Part shown: one piece after another, positions 9,129 to 18,724 of the stretch
Layout: each line of letters opens with the position of its first letter
Numbering within the stretch: position 1 is the stretch's first letter
Assembly (NCBI GenBank): GCA_937928045.1
Contig: CALFWO010000019.1
Coordinates: forward strand, 1-52,082
DNA length: 52,082 bases
From: an uncultured Saprospiraceae bacterium
GTDB taxonomy: Bacteria > Bacteroidota > Bacteroidia > Chitinophagales > Saprospiraceae
Direction of reading: 5' to 3'
Position numbers and translations under genes: made by a program
Notes under the pieces: generated by a model
The model's database searches: none
What the model saw: the letters and a program-made list of their open reading frames with translations, nothing else
What the model was told of the DNA's origin: nothing

Positions 9129-11384
9129 ATGAAAAATTTCTATTTTCTATTGATGCTTTTTGTCTGGAGCAACGTGAATAGTCAAAATCTGAGTGATAAC
9201 TTATCATGGTTAACTGGCGTCCAAGATAGAGGAGCCAGTGCCTTTATCACCAAAACTGATCATTTCGGAAATACAATTGTCCTCGGAATTTATGATGGCT
9301 GCCCAACCTGTTTTATGAAAATGGAGGGCTCTTTAATTATTGAAATGGGAAATGGCAATGACTATCTATTTTTGATGAAAATTGATGAAGATGGAGTTGC
9401 TGGTCAGCCTAAATTGATTCCTACTAATGGACAAATTCGAATTGCAGATTTTGATGTTAATCTAAACAATGATTTGGTGATATATATTTGGTCAAATAAT
9501 AACTTTTCTATTGATGCCACGGAAATTGAAGAAGGCTATTCAATTTTAAATCTTTCTTCTTCCTTTGAACCCAATTGGATAAAAAATATAGAAGGGGCAT
9601 CCTTTGCTTCCAACTCAATTAGTGGTTACAGTTCACTTTATTCTTCTAGTGATCAATTGGCAATTAATAAGAGTAATGACATCGTGTTTTTAGGAGCCAT
9701 CCCTAGTGTAAGCTCAGATGTAATAATTGATACAATATTAAATGAGCCTGATACATTTTTTATTTATGAAACTTATATAGACACTTTGGTCTTAGATGGA
9801 GAAGAATTTACGGCCGAAGGTTCAAACTTCTTTTTAACGACTTTAGATCACAATGGAAATCATAAATGGACAAAAGTATATGAACATGATAATACGCTTA
9901 GAATTGGTGGTCTTGCCTTAAGTGAAGCCGATAAAATTGGAGTTTGCGGATATTTTGGAGAGTCTGATTTTACCATGGAAAATTTTACTCTGGGTGGAAT
10001 TGATACATCTGGAATAAGTCTAGCATACTGCGGTTTTGCCAGTACTTTTGATGAAGACGGAAACTTACTTTTTGCCAATCGGTATTATCAAAATGCGCGG
10101 CCAAAATTTTTAACTTTCGACAAAGACGAACAATTACTAATCAGTGCTGAATTTGCGAGAGAAACTTTTCTCAATGCTGACACAATAACTTCAATTAGCC
10201 CAGCATCCGATCAATTACTGATAAAGTTGGACCAAGATGGTAATGTAGATTGGAGAAAACGAAAAGGCAATTCAAGTACCAATCAACTTTTGCGTATTAA
10301 GTACACATCAAGCGATGATATCATTGCCTCTGGCGAATTAAGTTGGCCAAAATTTCTTTTTTCACTCAGTGAAACTGGAACCACCCAAGAATCTCTCGGA
10401 CCGAATGTTACTACAAATGTAACTGGATTAGACATTGACTTTACTTCAAATGGAGCACTCATTTCAACTGGTACTCATAATGGAGAATTTCTCCTAGGAC
10501 CTTATACATTACCACATGAGCCTGGGAATAGTAGAGCCCAGTTTATTGCGGGCTTTAGTAACATCACGGATCCTTTATCGATTACAACCTTTCTCGGTGA
10601 TATTAATGCAAGAATTGATTCTTCTATATGCTCACAAGGAACTGGCAGTATACAGATATCTTCCTCAATTGGAATTGACTGGAATACCATTTCCTGGTCT
10701 AACGGAGCATCGGTTGCAAATCTTGAAAATCTTGAATCAGGTAGTTATACAGTAACAGTAACTGATATTTATAATAATACTGGTAGTGCAACCTTCATCG
10801 TTCCCGAGAAAATAAGTTTAGAGGTTCCCTACAACGGAATAGACGATGATTGTAATACTGCGACCTTGGACGATGATTTAGATCAAGATGGTTTTGTGTT
10901 GGCCGAAGATTGTGATGATTTAAATCCAAATATAAATTCAGATCAAGTAGAAGTTCCTTACAACGGAATAGACGATGATTGCAATACTGCGACCTTGGAT
11001 GATGATTTAGACCAAGATGGTTTTATTCTAGCGGATGACTGTGACGATACGAATCCGAATATCAATCCTGATGCAACAGAGATTCCGAATAATGGAGTAG
11101 ACGAAGATTGTGATGATGAAGATTTAACAACCTCGACTTTTGATTTCGAATTGACCGATCTTAAGATTTATCCAAATCCAGTTTCTTCGCAATTAAACTT
11201 GGATGTGCCTGACCAAATGAATGTCAATGTAGAAATTCTTGATCTGTCAGGTAGGCCAGTTTATTCACAATTAAGTGGAAAACCAATTTCAGTGTTGAAT
11301 ATAGAGAATGGCATGTACTTGATAAAGATGATTAATCTGGATGCAAATCAGATTCTAATGGAGAAAATAATAGTGGCAAAATAG
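9129..11384 (+). CDS. Secreted T9SS cargo protein with MopE-type metal-binding repeats
   Basis: The product is 751 residues if translation begins at the ATG at 9129 (MKNFYFLLMLFVW...), which places the signal peptide directly at the N-terminus; an ATG four codons upstream is less likely. Residues ~20-540 resemble a large beta-propeller or beta-rich region with no firm family. Residues ~560-685 contain three MopE-like putative metal-binding repeats (DLDQDGF, AEDCDD-NPNI, NGIDDDCN), Asp-rich and probably Ca-binding. The C-terminus is a type A T9SS sorting domain (IYPNPVSSQLNLDV...GMYLIKMI), so the protein is probably exported across the outer membrane and surface-attached or released. Its role is unknown. 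Confidence 0.8.
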   Translation: MKNFYFLLMLFVWSNVNSQNLSDNLSWLTGVQDRGASAFITKTDHFGNTIVLGIYDGCPTCFMKMEGSLIIEMGNGNDYLFLMKIDEDGVAGQPKLIPTNGQIRIADFDVNLNNDLVIYIWSNNNFSIDATEIEEGYSILNLSSSFEPNWIKNIEGASFASNSISGYSSLYSSSDQLAINKSNDIVFLGAIPSVSSDVIIDTILNEPDTFFIYETYIDTLVLDGEEFTAEGSNFFLTTLDHNGNHKWTKVYEHDNTLRIGGLALSEADKIGVCGYFGESDFTMENFTLGGIDTSGISLAYCGFASTFDEDGNLLFANRYYQNARPKFLTFDKDEQLLISAEFARETFLNADTITSISPASDQLLIKLDQDGNVDWRKRKGNSSTNQLLRIKYTSSDDIIASGELSWPKFLFSLSETGTTQESLGPNVTTNVTGLDIDFTSNGALISTGTHNGEFLLGPYTLPHEPGNSRAQFIAGFSNITDPLSITTFLGDINARIDSSICSQGTGSIQISSSIGIDWNTISWSNGASVANLENLESGSYTVTVTDIYNNTGSATFIVPEKISLEVPYNGIDDDCNTATLDDDLDQDGFVLAEDCDDLNPNINSDQVEVPYNGIDDDCNTATLDDDLDQDGFILADDCDDTNPNINPDATEIPNNGVDEDCDDEDLTTSTFDFELTDLKIYPNPVSSQLNLDVPDQMNVNVEILDLSGRPVYSQLSGKPISVLNIENGMYLIKMINLDANQILMEKIIVAK
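10821..11207 (+). repeat. Three tandem 129-bp coding repeats (MopE motif)
   Basis: Units begin at 10821, 10950 and 11079, a period of 43 codons. The first two units are almost identical at DNA level, with mostly silent differences, while the third is diverged and its end is approximate. The pattern points to recent tandem duplication inside the gene. Confidence 0.75.
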
Positions 11385-11506
11385 ATTTGTTATTTGCAGA
11401 TCCAATTTGTAAAATATTTTGATATTAAATTCTTGTAAAATATAACTATTGAAAACCCCTAGCAGATAGATTTTTCTTAATTTGGCTGAAACAAAAGTTT
11501 TTAGTC

Positions 11507-13132
11507 GTGAAAATTAATTCTCTATCTTTTTTAGTGTTTCTCCTTTTTATTTCAAATCCTATTTTTTCTCAAAGCACTTATTTGGATTCCACTTTTTCTG
11601 TAGATGGAAAAAATACAGTATCATTTACTGAATTCGAAGACATCTGCTATGAGATGTTGGTTCAACCCGACGGTAAAATTCTGATGATAGGATATGCTGA
11701 TTATGGTGCCTCTCAGAATGAAAGAGATTTTGCACTTGTTCGGTTTTTGCCAAATGGAGAATTAGATGACTCTTTTGGCAATGGAGGAAAAGTCTTAACT
11801 GATTTTGACCAAAGCCATGATTCTGGATATGATGCTGTTTTACAAGATGATGGTAAAATTATTGTAGTCGGAGTAGCAGAAACAGGTGGCCCTAGTTTTC
11901 CTGATGACATTGCTATCTGTAGATATTTGGAAAATGGGGATTTAGACTCATCATTTGGTGTTGACGGTAAGGTACTTGAAGATTTGGATGGTAAGAATGA
12001 TATTGCCAACGGAATTGTCCTTTTAGACGATGGTAAATTTCTAGTAACTGGCTTGAGGATGTATCAAAATAACAATGAGGTAGATGGGTTTATTGCTCGA
12101 TATAATAGTGACGGAACTCGGGACTTGACCTTTAATCAGACAGGAATAAAGAACTACAACGTCTACTCTAATGCACCATGCTATGGAGAGCATATAGTTG
12201 TACAACCAGACGGAAAAATTGTAGTCTCCGGGTATACTGCAGCAATCAACCCAAGTCAACTTAGAAACATATATGTTAGAAGATTTGATGAGGATGGCAA
12301 TGCGGACTTTTCCTTTAATCAAGTCGGATTTCAAGTGTTTGACTTTTTTGAGAAAGATGACTATGTCCGTGATTTGGTACTACAGCCGGATGGTAAAATT
12401 CTAATCGGTGGATTTACTCTCACAAGTTTTAATCCTACAAATTTTGATTTCATTGTAGTCCGATTAAATCCTGACGGAACTTTTGATAATTCTTTTTCAG
12501 ATGATGGCACAGCTAGTTATGATTTTTTTGGAAGAATTGATGTCAACAATAGCATGCTAGTTCAAGAAGATGGAAAAATCTTACTTGCCGGTCAAACGCA
12601 AACAGAGGAAGAAGATTTTATTTCAACAGTGGCACGTATAAATCCAGATGGAACTAGAGATGAAACTTTTGGGGCCAACGGACAAATATTTAACAACTTT
12701 TTCGTTGGAAATACATCAACATCGGAATCAGCTACTTCGATACTGTTTCAGCCTGATAATAAAATTGTACTTGGTGGTATTGCTAGAGATGATTCCGGAG
12801 ATAACTCCGATTTTACGATCTTGCGATACTTGCCGGATTTTACCGTCGGAATAGTTGAATTTAGTCTAGAGTCCGCTGCCATTAACGTCTATCCTAATCC
12901 CATCGAAAGTGAACTTACCTTGGACTATGACCTGAGTGAGGAAGAAATATTGAGTATTGATTTGATAGATGTAAATGGGAAAATAATCCAAACTGTAGTG
13001 GATCGTGAAAAAAGAGTAAAAGGAAATCATCAAGAGAAAATAAGCCTAAATCCAAGCTTAACTGCAGGGAATTATTTTTTAATTCTAGATAATGGAGTAG
13101 GAAAATTTCAAGTTAAATTGACAAAGATTTAG
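11507..13132 (+). CDS. Secreted delta-60 repeat protein with T9SS sorting domain
   Basis: A 541-residue protein starting at GTG, with a clear signal peptide (FLVFLLFISNPIFSQ). It holds seven delta-60 repeats; the core motif Q-x-DGKI-hydrophobic-x-G recurs at QPDGKILMIGYA, QDDGKIIVVGVA, LDDGKFLVTGLR, QPDGKIVVSGYT, QPDGKILIGGFT, QEDGKILLAGQT and QPDNKIVLGGIA, each followed by a RxxPDGxxDxSF-type strand. Such repeats fold as a beta-propeller. The last ~85 residues are a type A T9SS sorting domain (INVYPNPIESELTLDY). Extracellular, function unknown. It follows the MopE-type gene by ~120 nt on the same strand, but a shared transcript is not certain. Confidence 0.85.
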   Translation: MKINSLSFLVFLLFISNPIFSQSTYLDSTFSVDGKNTVSFTEFEDICYEMLVQPDGKILMIGYADYGASQNERDFALVRFLPNGELDDSFGNGGKVLTDFDQSHDSGYDAVLQDDGKIIVVGVAETGGPSFPDDIAICRYLENGDLDSSFGVDGKVLEDLDGKNDIANGIVLLDDGKFLVTGLRMYQNNNEVDGFIARYNSDGTRDLTFNQTGIKNYNVYSNAPCYGEHIVVQPDGKIVVSGYTAAINPSQLRNIYVRRFDEDGNADFSFNQVGFQVFDFFEKDDYVRDLVLQPDGKILIGGFTLTSFNPTNFDFIVVRLNPDGTFDNSFSDDGTASYDFFGRIDVNNSMLVQEDGKILLAGQTQTEEEDFISTVARINPDGTRDETFGANGQIFNNFFVGNTSTSESATSILFQPDNKIVLGGIARDDSGDNSDFTILRYLPDFTVGIVEFSLESAAINVYPNPIESELTLDYDLSEEEILSIDLIDVNGKIIQTVVDREKRVKGNHQEKISLNPSLTAGNYFLILDNGVGKFQVKLTKI

Positions 13133-13320
13133 AACAAAAAGTCATCTGATTTCGAGCTCTAAAGTCTTTCATGTCTATTGGTGTAATTTAGCTTCTTCTT
13201 CGATTTCCAATGCAAGTATTTCGATAAAATATTTTTAAGACTTAAACTCGTAAGATTCGAATTTTTCTGGTAATCTTTTTTGAATATTTATTGCTAATTT
13301 AAAGCAATAAATATTTCCAA

Positions 13321-14001
13321 ATGGAACGAAGACAACTCTTGAAAATGACTTCCATGATGATTGGAGGTGCTCTGACTGCGCCTCTAATCTCAGCTGTGCT
13401 TTCTGGCTGCCATGAAGTAAAACTAGATCCCACTGCCCAATTAAAATTGCTCGATGACCAGCAGATTTTTTTCCTAAATAAAATAGTACAAACGATACTG
13501 CCAGAAAGTGAAATCCCCGGTGCAATATCAGTCGGAGTTCCTCAAATGATTGACCATATGGTTGCCGTGACTTATGCCCCGCAAAAGCAAATGGAATTTA
13601 TCAGAGGCTTGAATATCACAAATAAACTTTGGCATGCTAAACCACTAAATTTTTCTAAATCTAAAGTAGAAGACCAACTCAATTTCTTAAAGGACTTTGA
13701 AGCAGGTATTTCTGAAAGAGTTGCCGAAAGAAAGAAAAGTGAGGTTGAAAAAAAAGAATCAATAACAGTAACAGATGATTTTTCAGCAGAGGCAAAACCA
13801 CTAGAAGAAGAAAATTTGACAATTGGTGAACAGTCTGAAATTGCAGATAATTTTTACACCGAAGTTAAACAACAGACTATCGCTTACTATTTGGCAAGCG
13901 AAGAAATCAGTACCAAATATTTAAATTATTTACCTGTTCCTGGAGAATACAAAGCTTGTATTCCATTATCGGAAGTAGGAGGAAAAGCCTGGGCCATATG
14001 A
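13321..14001 (+). CDS. Gluconate 2-dehydrogenase subunit 3 family protein
   Basis: A 226-residue protein with an N-terminal signal containing Arg-Arg (MERRQLLKMTSMMIGG) and a possible lipobox at LSGC, consistent with Tat export together with its partner. The body matches the gluconate 2-dehydrogenase subunit 3 family (QIFFLNKIVQTILPESEIPGAISVGVPQMIDHMV). This small subunit accompanies a flavin GMC dehydrogenase and carries the export signal for the complex. Residues ~135-180 are an acidic/lysine-rich insertion of low complexity. Its stop overlaps the GMC start in an ATGA arrangement, so the two are translationally coupled. Confidence 0.88.
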   Translation: MERRQLLKMTSMMIGGALTAPLISAVLSGCHEVKLDPTAQLKLLDDQQIFFLNKIVQTILPESEIPGAISVGVPQMIDHMVAVTYAPQKQMEFIRGLNITNKLWHAKPLNFSKSKVEDQLNFLKDFEAGISERVAERKKSEVEKKESITVTDDFSAEAKPLEEENLTIGEQSEIADNFYTEVKQQTIAYYLASEEISTKYLNYLPVPGEYKACIPLSEVGGKAWAI

Positions 14002-15716
14002 CATATTACAACACAGGAAATAACGAAGTAACTTTCGATGCCATCGTCATCGGATCTGGAATTTCTGGAGGATATGCAGCCATGGAACTTTGCGCCAAAG
14101 GCTACAAGACTATTGTCTTAGAACGCGGTCGAATGATCAAGCATCCAGATTACCCAACCGCCAATTTGGATCAATGGGAATTGCCCAATCAAAACTTGGT
14201 GCCGGCCGAGGAATTGGCGACGCGCTATATGAAACAAAACCGACTGCATTGGTGGGTGAGAGAAGATCGAAAAGATTTTATTGCTAGGGATGATGAGTAT
14301 CCATATGAGGAGAAAAAAAGATTCGATTGGATTCGTGGTCATCACGTTGGCGGCCGCTCTATTATGTGGGGAAGACATTGCTATAGGTGGTCAGACATTG
14401 ACTTCGAGGCGAACGCAAAAGAAGGCATCGGAGTAGACTGGCCGATCAGATATAAAGACATCAAACCTTGGTATGATAAGGTAGAAACTTTCATTGGTGT
14501 AAGTGGACAAAAAGAAGGACTGAAACAAGTGCCTGATGGGATTTTTTTAAAACCATTTGAATTAAATTGTGCCGAACAACATTTGCGAGAATCAGTGCAA
14601 AAAGTTTTCCCCAATCGATTAGTAACTCCAGGACGTACAGCCAATCTGTCAACTTACGATCCTGAAATTCATAAAGGAACTAGAGGAAAATGTCAAACCA
14701 GAGATCGATGCATTCGTGGTTGTCCTTACGGTGCTTACTTCAGTAGTTTGAGTGCAACCTTGCCAGTGGCAGCCGATACTGGCAATTTAACCATGCGCCC
14801 AAATTCTATTGTTACCGAAATCGTTTTTGATACAAAAACGGGTAAAGCATCTGGCGTGAGAATTAAAGATGCAGTTACAGGAAAGGAGTCGGAAATTTTT
14901 GCAAAAATAATTTTCTGTAATGCTTCCACTGTCGGAACTACTGCAATATTATTGAATAGTAGATCTGAAACATTTCCTGATGGTTTAGGGAATTCTAGCG
15001 GCGAGTTAGGACACAACCTAATGGATCATCACTATGGAATGGGCGCGGGAGGAAGACTGAAAGGATTCGAGGATACTTATTACAAAGGTCGAAAACCCAA
15101 TGGTGGATTTTATATTCCTAGATTTAGGAATATTGATGAAAAAACCAAGATGAAAGACTTTGTGCGAGGTTATGGATATCAAGGCGGAGCCGGCCGAGGA
15201 GTGGGCAATCCATTACCAGGTGCATTAGGTGAAGACTTGAAAAAATCTTTGTTTGAGCCGGGCAGTTATCAAATATGGATGACATGTTTCGGTGAATTAC
15301 TACCGTATCATGAGAATAAAATGTTTTTGAATTTTGACAAGCGCGATAAGCACGGTATGCCGATCATTACCTTTGACGCTGAGTTAAAAGCGAATGAGGT
15401 GGCGATGAGAAAAGACGGCGTGATCGCAGCTCAAGAAATGTTAGAAGCCGCTGGTGTTAAAGATATATTTACCTATAACGATCCCACCGCTCCAGGCGCT
15501 TGTATTCATGAAATGGGAACCGCCAGAATGGGAAAGGATAAAAGGAGTTCGGTATTGAATAAATGGAATCAAATGCATGAGGTGCCCAATGTTTTTGTTA
15601 CCGATGGTGCTTGTATGACGAGTTCGGCAACACAGAATCCTTCTTTGACTTATATGGCCTTGACGGCTAGAGCAGTAGATTATGCGCACAAAGAAATTAT
15701 GGCTGGTAAGTTGTAG
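13998..15716 (+). CDS. GMC-family FAD-dependent oxidoreductase
   Basis: A 572-residue protein taken from the ATG at 13998, which overlaps the upstream stop as ATGA; a longer form starting at 13956 would run into the upstream gene and is unlikely. The FAD-binding Rossmann motif is near the N-terminus (AIVIGSGISGGYAA). GGRSIMWGRH is the second FAD contact, and the C-terminal GMC block has HEMGTARMG and NVFVTDGACMTSSATQNPSL with the catalytic His/Asn. A Cys-rich stretch (KCQTRDRCIRGCPYGAYFSS) is typical of the gluconate/fructose dehydrogenase branch. It probably oxidises a sugar or polyol in the periplasm after co-export with subunit 3. No cytochrome subunit is adjacent. Confidence 0.9.
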   Translation: MTYYNTGNNEVTFDAIVIGSGISGGYAAMELCAKGYKTIVLERGRMIKHPDYPTANLDQWELPNQNLVPAEELATRYMKQNRLHWWVREDRKDFIARDDEYPYEEKKRFDWIRGHHVGGRSIMWGRHCYRWSDIDFEANAKEGIGVDWPIRYKDIKPWYDKVETFIGVSGQKEGLKQVPDGIFLKPFELNCAEQHLRESVQKVFPNRLVTPGRTANLSTYDPEIHKGTRGKCQTRDRCIRGCPYGAYFSSLSATLPVAADTGNLTMRPNSIVTEIVFDTKTGKASGVRIKDAVTGKESEIFAKIIFCNASTVGTTAILLNSRSETFPDGLGNSSGELGHNLMDHHYGMGAGGRLKGFEDTYYKGRKPNGGFYIPRFRNIDEKTKMKDFVRGYGYQGGAGRGVGNPLPGALGEDLKKSLFEPGSYQIWMTCFGELLPYHENKMFLNFDKRDKHGMPIITFDAELKANEVAMRKDGVIAAQEMLEAAGVKDIFTYNDPTAPGACIHEMGTARMGKDKRSSVLNKWNQMHEVPNVFVTDGACMTSSATQNPSLTYMALTARAVDYAHKEIMAGKL

Positions 15717-15755
15717 TTGTGTTACATTTGCACCGAAATTAGAAAGGTTAGCATT

Positions 15756-16622
15756 ATGGAAACTATCAAAGAACTTGTCGAACTTATTACATTAGAAAAA
15801 GTCGATGAAGGGATTTATAAAGGGGGAAATTACATAACACCTTGGGGTAGAGTGTTTGGTGGGCAAGTGCTTGGACAAGGATTGCATGCAGCTTATCAAA
15901 CCGTTCCAGAAGATCGCTTTGCGCATTCTATGCATGGTTATTTTATACTGGCGGGAGATGTTAACAAGCCAATATATTACGAAGTAGAAAACATTCGCGA
16001 TGGCGGAAGTTTTACGACCAGGAGGGTGGTGGCGAAGCAAGATGGAAAGCCAATTTTTAATATGGCGGCTTCATTTCAACTGCGCCAAGATGGATTCGAA
16101 CATCAAATCAGTACACCAAATGTTCTGACTCCAGATGTGCTCATGAATGACTATGATCAGGTGAAGCATTTAGAGAAGATTCGCCCAGAATTGTACAAAC
16201 GTTTGACGATCATTCATCCGAATGCAATAGAATTTCGTCCGGTGGAAAATTTCTATAAAGGTGAAATAAAGCGGCGCAGACCTTATCGTCATGTTTGGTT
16301 CAAGTCTAGGGACAAATGTGAACTAAGCTTAGCGATGCAACATCAGATCTTGGCTTATTCTTCAGATTATAATTTGCTGACAACAGCTGCTGTTCCGCAT
16401 TTGGACAAAGCCTTGCGATCGAATATTTTCTTTGCAAGTATCGATCATGCTTTATGGTTTCACCGAGATTTTAAAATCGATGATTGGTTATTGTATGCTA
16501 CGGACAGTCCCTCGGCCGGGGGATCTAGAGGGTTTAGTCGCGGAAATATCTTTGATCAACGAGGAAATCTTATTGCTTCAGTAGCTCAGGAAGGCTTGAT
16601 TAGGGAGATGAAAAAACATTGA
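15756..16622 (+). CDS. tesB: Acyl-CoA thioesterase II
   Basis: 288 residues from the ATG at 15756, chosen over an in-frame TTG at 15717 because the purine-rich AGAAAGG sits 8 nt upstream and the family N-terminus begins here. It is a double hot-dog TesB-type enzyme: TPWGRVFGGQVLGQGL in the first domain, and the catalytic Asp (SIDHALWFH), Ser/Thr position (DSPSAGGSRGF) and Gln (SVAQEGLIR) in the second. It hydrolyses medium- and long-chain acyl-CoA in the cytoplasm. It lies 39 nt after the GMC gene and may be on its transcript, though the functional link is not obvious. Confidence 0.92.
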   Translation: METIKELVELITLEKVDEGIYKGGNYITPWGRVFGGQVLGQGLHAAYQTVPEDRFAHSMHGYFILAGDVNKPIYYEVENIRDGGSFTTRRVVAKQDGKPIFNMAASFQLRQDGFEHQISTPNVLTPDVLMNDYDQVKHLEKIRPELYKRLTIIHPNAIEFRPVENFYKGEIKRRRPYRHVWFKSRDKCELSLAMQHQILAYSSDYNLLTTAAVPHLDKALRSNIFFASIDHALWFHRDFKIDDWLLYATDSPSAGGSRGFSRGNIFDQRGNLIASVAQEGLIREMKKH

Positions 16623-16789
16623 TGGTGATTAAAACTTAGCGTATTAACCTCGGTCAAGTTACCTTCAATGTTTTTACCTAAAATTTAATGCGTTTTATCT
16701 ATTTTTCGAATGGCTTCTGTACCTTGAATCCTCTTTACAAACATAGGAATGTATGAAATGCTTTTAAAATTAATTAAACATTCATGTAA

Positions 16790-18181
16790 TTAGTCGGCAT
16801 CTAAACTTCGCTTTACACCTAATTTTTCCATTCGGGAAATCAGTGTTGTTGGTCGCATTCCTAATATCTCTGCTGCGCCTCCTGCTCCGCTAACTTTCCA
16901 GGAAGTGTGTTTTAGTACATTTATGATATGTTCTTTTTGTAACTGATCCATCGTTTTAAGCGCTTCCGTCTTTGGTCGATTTTTTTTGGTACTGAACCAA
17001 TTACCGATTGTTAATTTAGAACCGCGAGAAGTAATGATTGCTCGTTCGATTAGATTTTCTAATTCACGAATATTACCAGGATAATCGTAAGCACATAGTT
17101 TATCTAGTGTTTTCTGATTTATCTCAGTGATAGTTTTTCCCAATTTTTTTCCCAACTTCTCTGTAAAATATCTAACCAATATTGGAATGTCATCCATGCG
17201 TTGTCTAAGCGGAATGGCGTGAATAGGAAAAACATTTAGCCTATAAAATAGATCTTGTCTGAATTTTCCTTTGGCGACTTCTTTTTCCAAATTACGATTG
17301 GTTGCAGCAATGATTCTTACATCAACTTTTTTGATGGTAGATCCACCGACTTTTTCTATTTCTCCTTCTTGTAGTGCTCGTAATAATTTTGGTTGTAAAT
17401 CGAGGGGCATTTCGCCGATCTCATCCAAGAAGATGGTGCCTCCGTCTGCTAATTCAAACTTCCCCGTTTTATTATTGATTGCTCCTGTAAAGGCACCTTT
17501 TTCATGTCCAAATAATTCACTTTCAATTAAATTTGGTGGCAAAGCTGCACAGTTAATCTTAATCATTGGAGGTCCGGATCTTGGGCTTAATCGATGTACT
17601 GCTCTTGCGATAAGCTCCTTCCCTGTCCCACTTTCACCCGAGATGAGTACAGTTGATTGTGTTGGTGCAACTTGTTGGATTTGTTTAAGCACCGGCTTGA
17701 AATTATCAGAAAGACTAATGATCTCTCCAAAGTTATTTCGAACTTCGATCTCTTCTTGGAGGTAGTTATTTTCGGCCTCCAATTTCTCTTTTAGCTCTTT
17801 GATCTCCATCAATGCACCTCTCAGCGCTGATTCTTTTTGTTTTCGTTCTGTGATATCTCTAACGACAGCACAACTTAATTTTCTATTACCAACATTAATG
17901 AAATGATCCATGATTTCAACTGGGAAAATACTCCCATCGGCTCTTTTATGCGTGCTTTCAAAGACCTTTGAATTGACAACTTTGTCTTTCCAATGATCGC
18001 CCCAAATTTCTGAATTCATGTTCGGGTTGATATCAAATACTTTCATCTTCGTCAATTCATCCTTGCTGTATCCCCACATCTTCGCACCAGTTTCATTGGC
18101 CTGTACCAAATTGGCGTCTTCGTCGAACCAAATGATCGCATCAGGCAGTAAATCCAGAGCTTTCGTTAATGCTGCATCCAT
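16790..18181 (-). CDS. PAS domain sigma-54-dependent transcriptional activator (NtrC family)
   Basis: 463 residues from the ATG at 18181; an in-frame TTG at 18196 would add five residues. Residues ~5-125 form a PAS sensor domain ([21 protein letters not shown]). A coiled-coil linker follows (~125-160). Next is the AAA+ sigma-54 interaction domain with Walker A GESGTGKE, the GAFTGA loop that contacts sigma-54, Walker [12 protein letters not shown], and RIIAATNR. The last ~50 residues are a Fis-type HTH ([20 protein letters not shown]). There is no receiver domain, so the PAS domain is the likely input. It is divergent from the operon at 18366-21568, its probable target, with candidate binding sites directly between them. 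Confidence 0.93.
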   Translation of the reverse strand: MDAALTKALDLLPDAIIWFDEDANLVQANETGAKMWGYSKDELTKMKVFDINPNMNSEIWGDHWKDKVVNSKVFESTHKRADGSIFPVEIMDHFINVGNRKLSCAVVRDITERKQKESALRGALMEIKELKEKLEAENNYLQEEIEVRNNFGEIISLSDNFKPVLKQIQQVAPTQSTVLISGESGTGKELIARAVHRLSPRSGPPMIKINCAALPPNLIESELFGHEKGAFTGAINNKTGKFELADGGTIFLDEIGEMPLDLQPKLLRALQEGEIEKVGGSTIKKVDVRIIAATNRNLEKEVAKGKFRQDLFYRLNVFPIHAIPLRQRMDDIPILVRYFTEKLGKKLGKTITEINQKTLDKLCAYDYPGNIRELENLIERAIITSRGSKLTIGNWFSTKKNRPKTEALKTMDQLQKEHIINVLKHTSWKVSGAGGAAEILGMRPTTLISRMEKLGVKRSLDAD

Positions 18182-18200
18182 TTTTCTATCATTCAAGTGT

Positions 18201-18236
18201 CGTAAAATTACGAAATATCGTAATATTTTTTCGTAA
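18201..18236. promoter_or_regulatory. Cluster of CGTAA half-sites: candidate activator-binding site
   Basis: Four half-sites lie within 36 bp: CGTAA at 18201, TTACG at 18208, CGTAA at 18219 and CGTAA at 18232. The centre is the inverted repeat ATTACGAAATATCGTAAT (18207-18224), with perfect 6-bp arms. It sits about 100 bp upstream of the sigma-54-like promoter and just ahead of the activator's own start. This is the classical position for an upstream activating sequence that could also mediate autoregulation. Confidence 0.55.
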
Positions 18237-18320
18237 ATGCAAGTAGCATTAGATTTACTTTAAATTTTTAAATCATTGATATTCAGTAGTTAATGTTCTT
18301 TCTAAACAATTTTAGAAACT

Positions 18321-18336
18321 TTGGCACTGCTTGTGA
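18321..18336 (+). promoter_or_regulatory. Sigma-54-like promoter for the envelope operon
   Basis: TTGGCAC is a perfect -24 element. GG-N10 then leads to GA at 18335-18336 where the -12 consensus has GC, one mismatch in a key dinucleotide. Transcription would start near 18347, 19 nt before the ATG at 18366. The adjacent activator gene supports the call; the -12 mismatch keeps it tentative. Confidence 0.5.
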
Positions 18337-18365
18337 ATTAGTATAGTCAAACAACTGAATCAAAA

Positions 18366-18686
18366 ATGGAAAATTTAGATACGATCAAGAATTACAAAGC
18401 TCTAGAAAAGTTAGCTAAAGGAACAAGCAAAGTACTAATGGTCACCTTACAATCAGGAGCTTACCCATCATTGATGTGTCAGGTTATTGCTTCAGCATCA
18501 GAAAATCAACAGCATAAAACGAAATGCATAAATATTGTCGGAGACGCCGCTAGAACCATTCAACAAGAATTGAATATTCTAAATCTTCCAGCCTTAGTAA
18601 TTTTTCAAGAAGGTAGAATTACCTCAATTTTTCAAGGACTTATTGCTCATCACGAGTTAAAGCAAATACTGGACAAAATAAACTAG
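18366..18686 (+). CDS. Thioredoxin-fold protein lacking the CxxC active site
   Basis: A 106-residue cytosolic protein with thioredoxin-like order: an N-terminal helix, a strand (VLMVTLQSG), the helix at the usual active-site position, and the cis-Pro strand LNLPALVIFQEGRITSIFQG. Where thioredoxins have WCxxC it has SGAYPSLMC, leaving only Cys38, so disulfide exchange is unlikely. Such degenerate thioredoxins usually serve as chaperone, sensor or scaffold domains. It is the first gene of the operon behind the sigma-54-like promoter; the next gene begins 38 nt downstream. Confidence 0.65.
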   Translation: MENLDTIKNYKALEKLAKGTSKVLMVTLQSGAYPSLMCQVIASASENQQHKTKCINIVGDAARTIQQELNILNLPALVIFQEGRITSIFQGLIAHHELKQILDKIN

Positions 18687-18724
18687 AATTAATCAAACAT
18701 ATTTAATAATCAAAAGTTAAAATA

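Noticed and set aside
13956-13997. Longer N-terminus for the GMC oxidoreductase
   Set aside because: It would overlap the upstream coding region by 46 nt and adds residues before the FAD motif with no family match; the ATGA overlap at 13998 is a better start.
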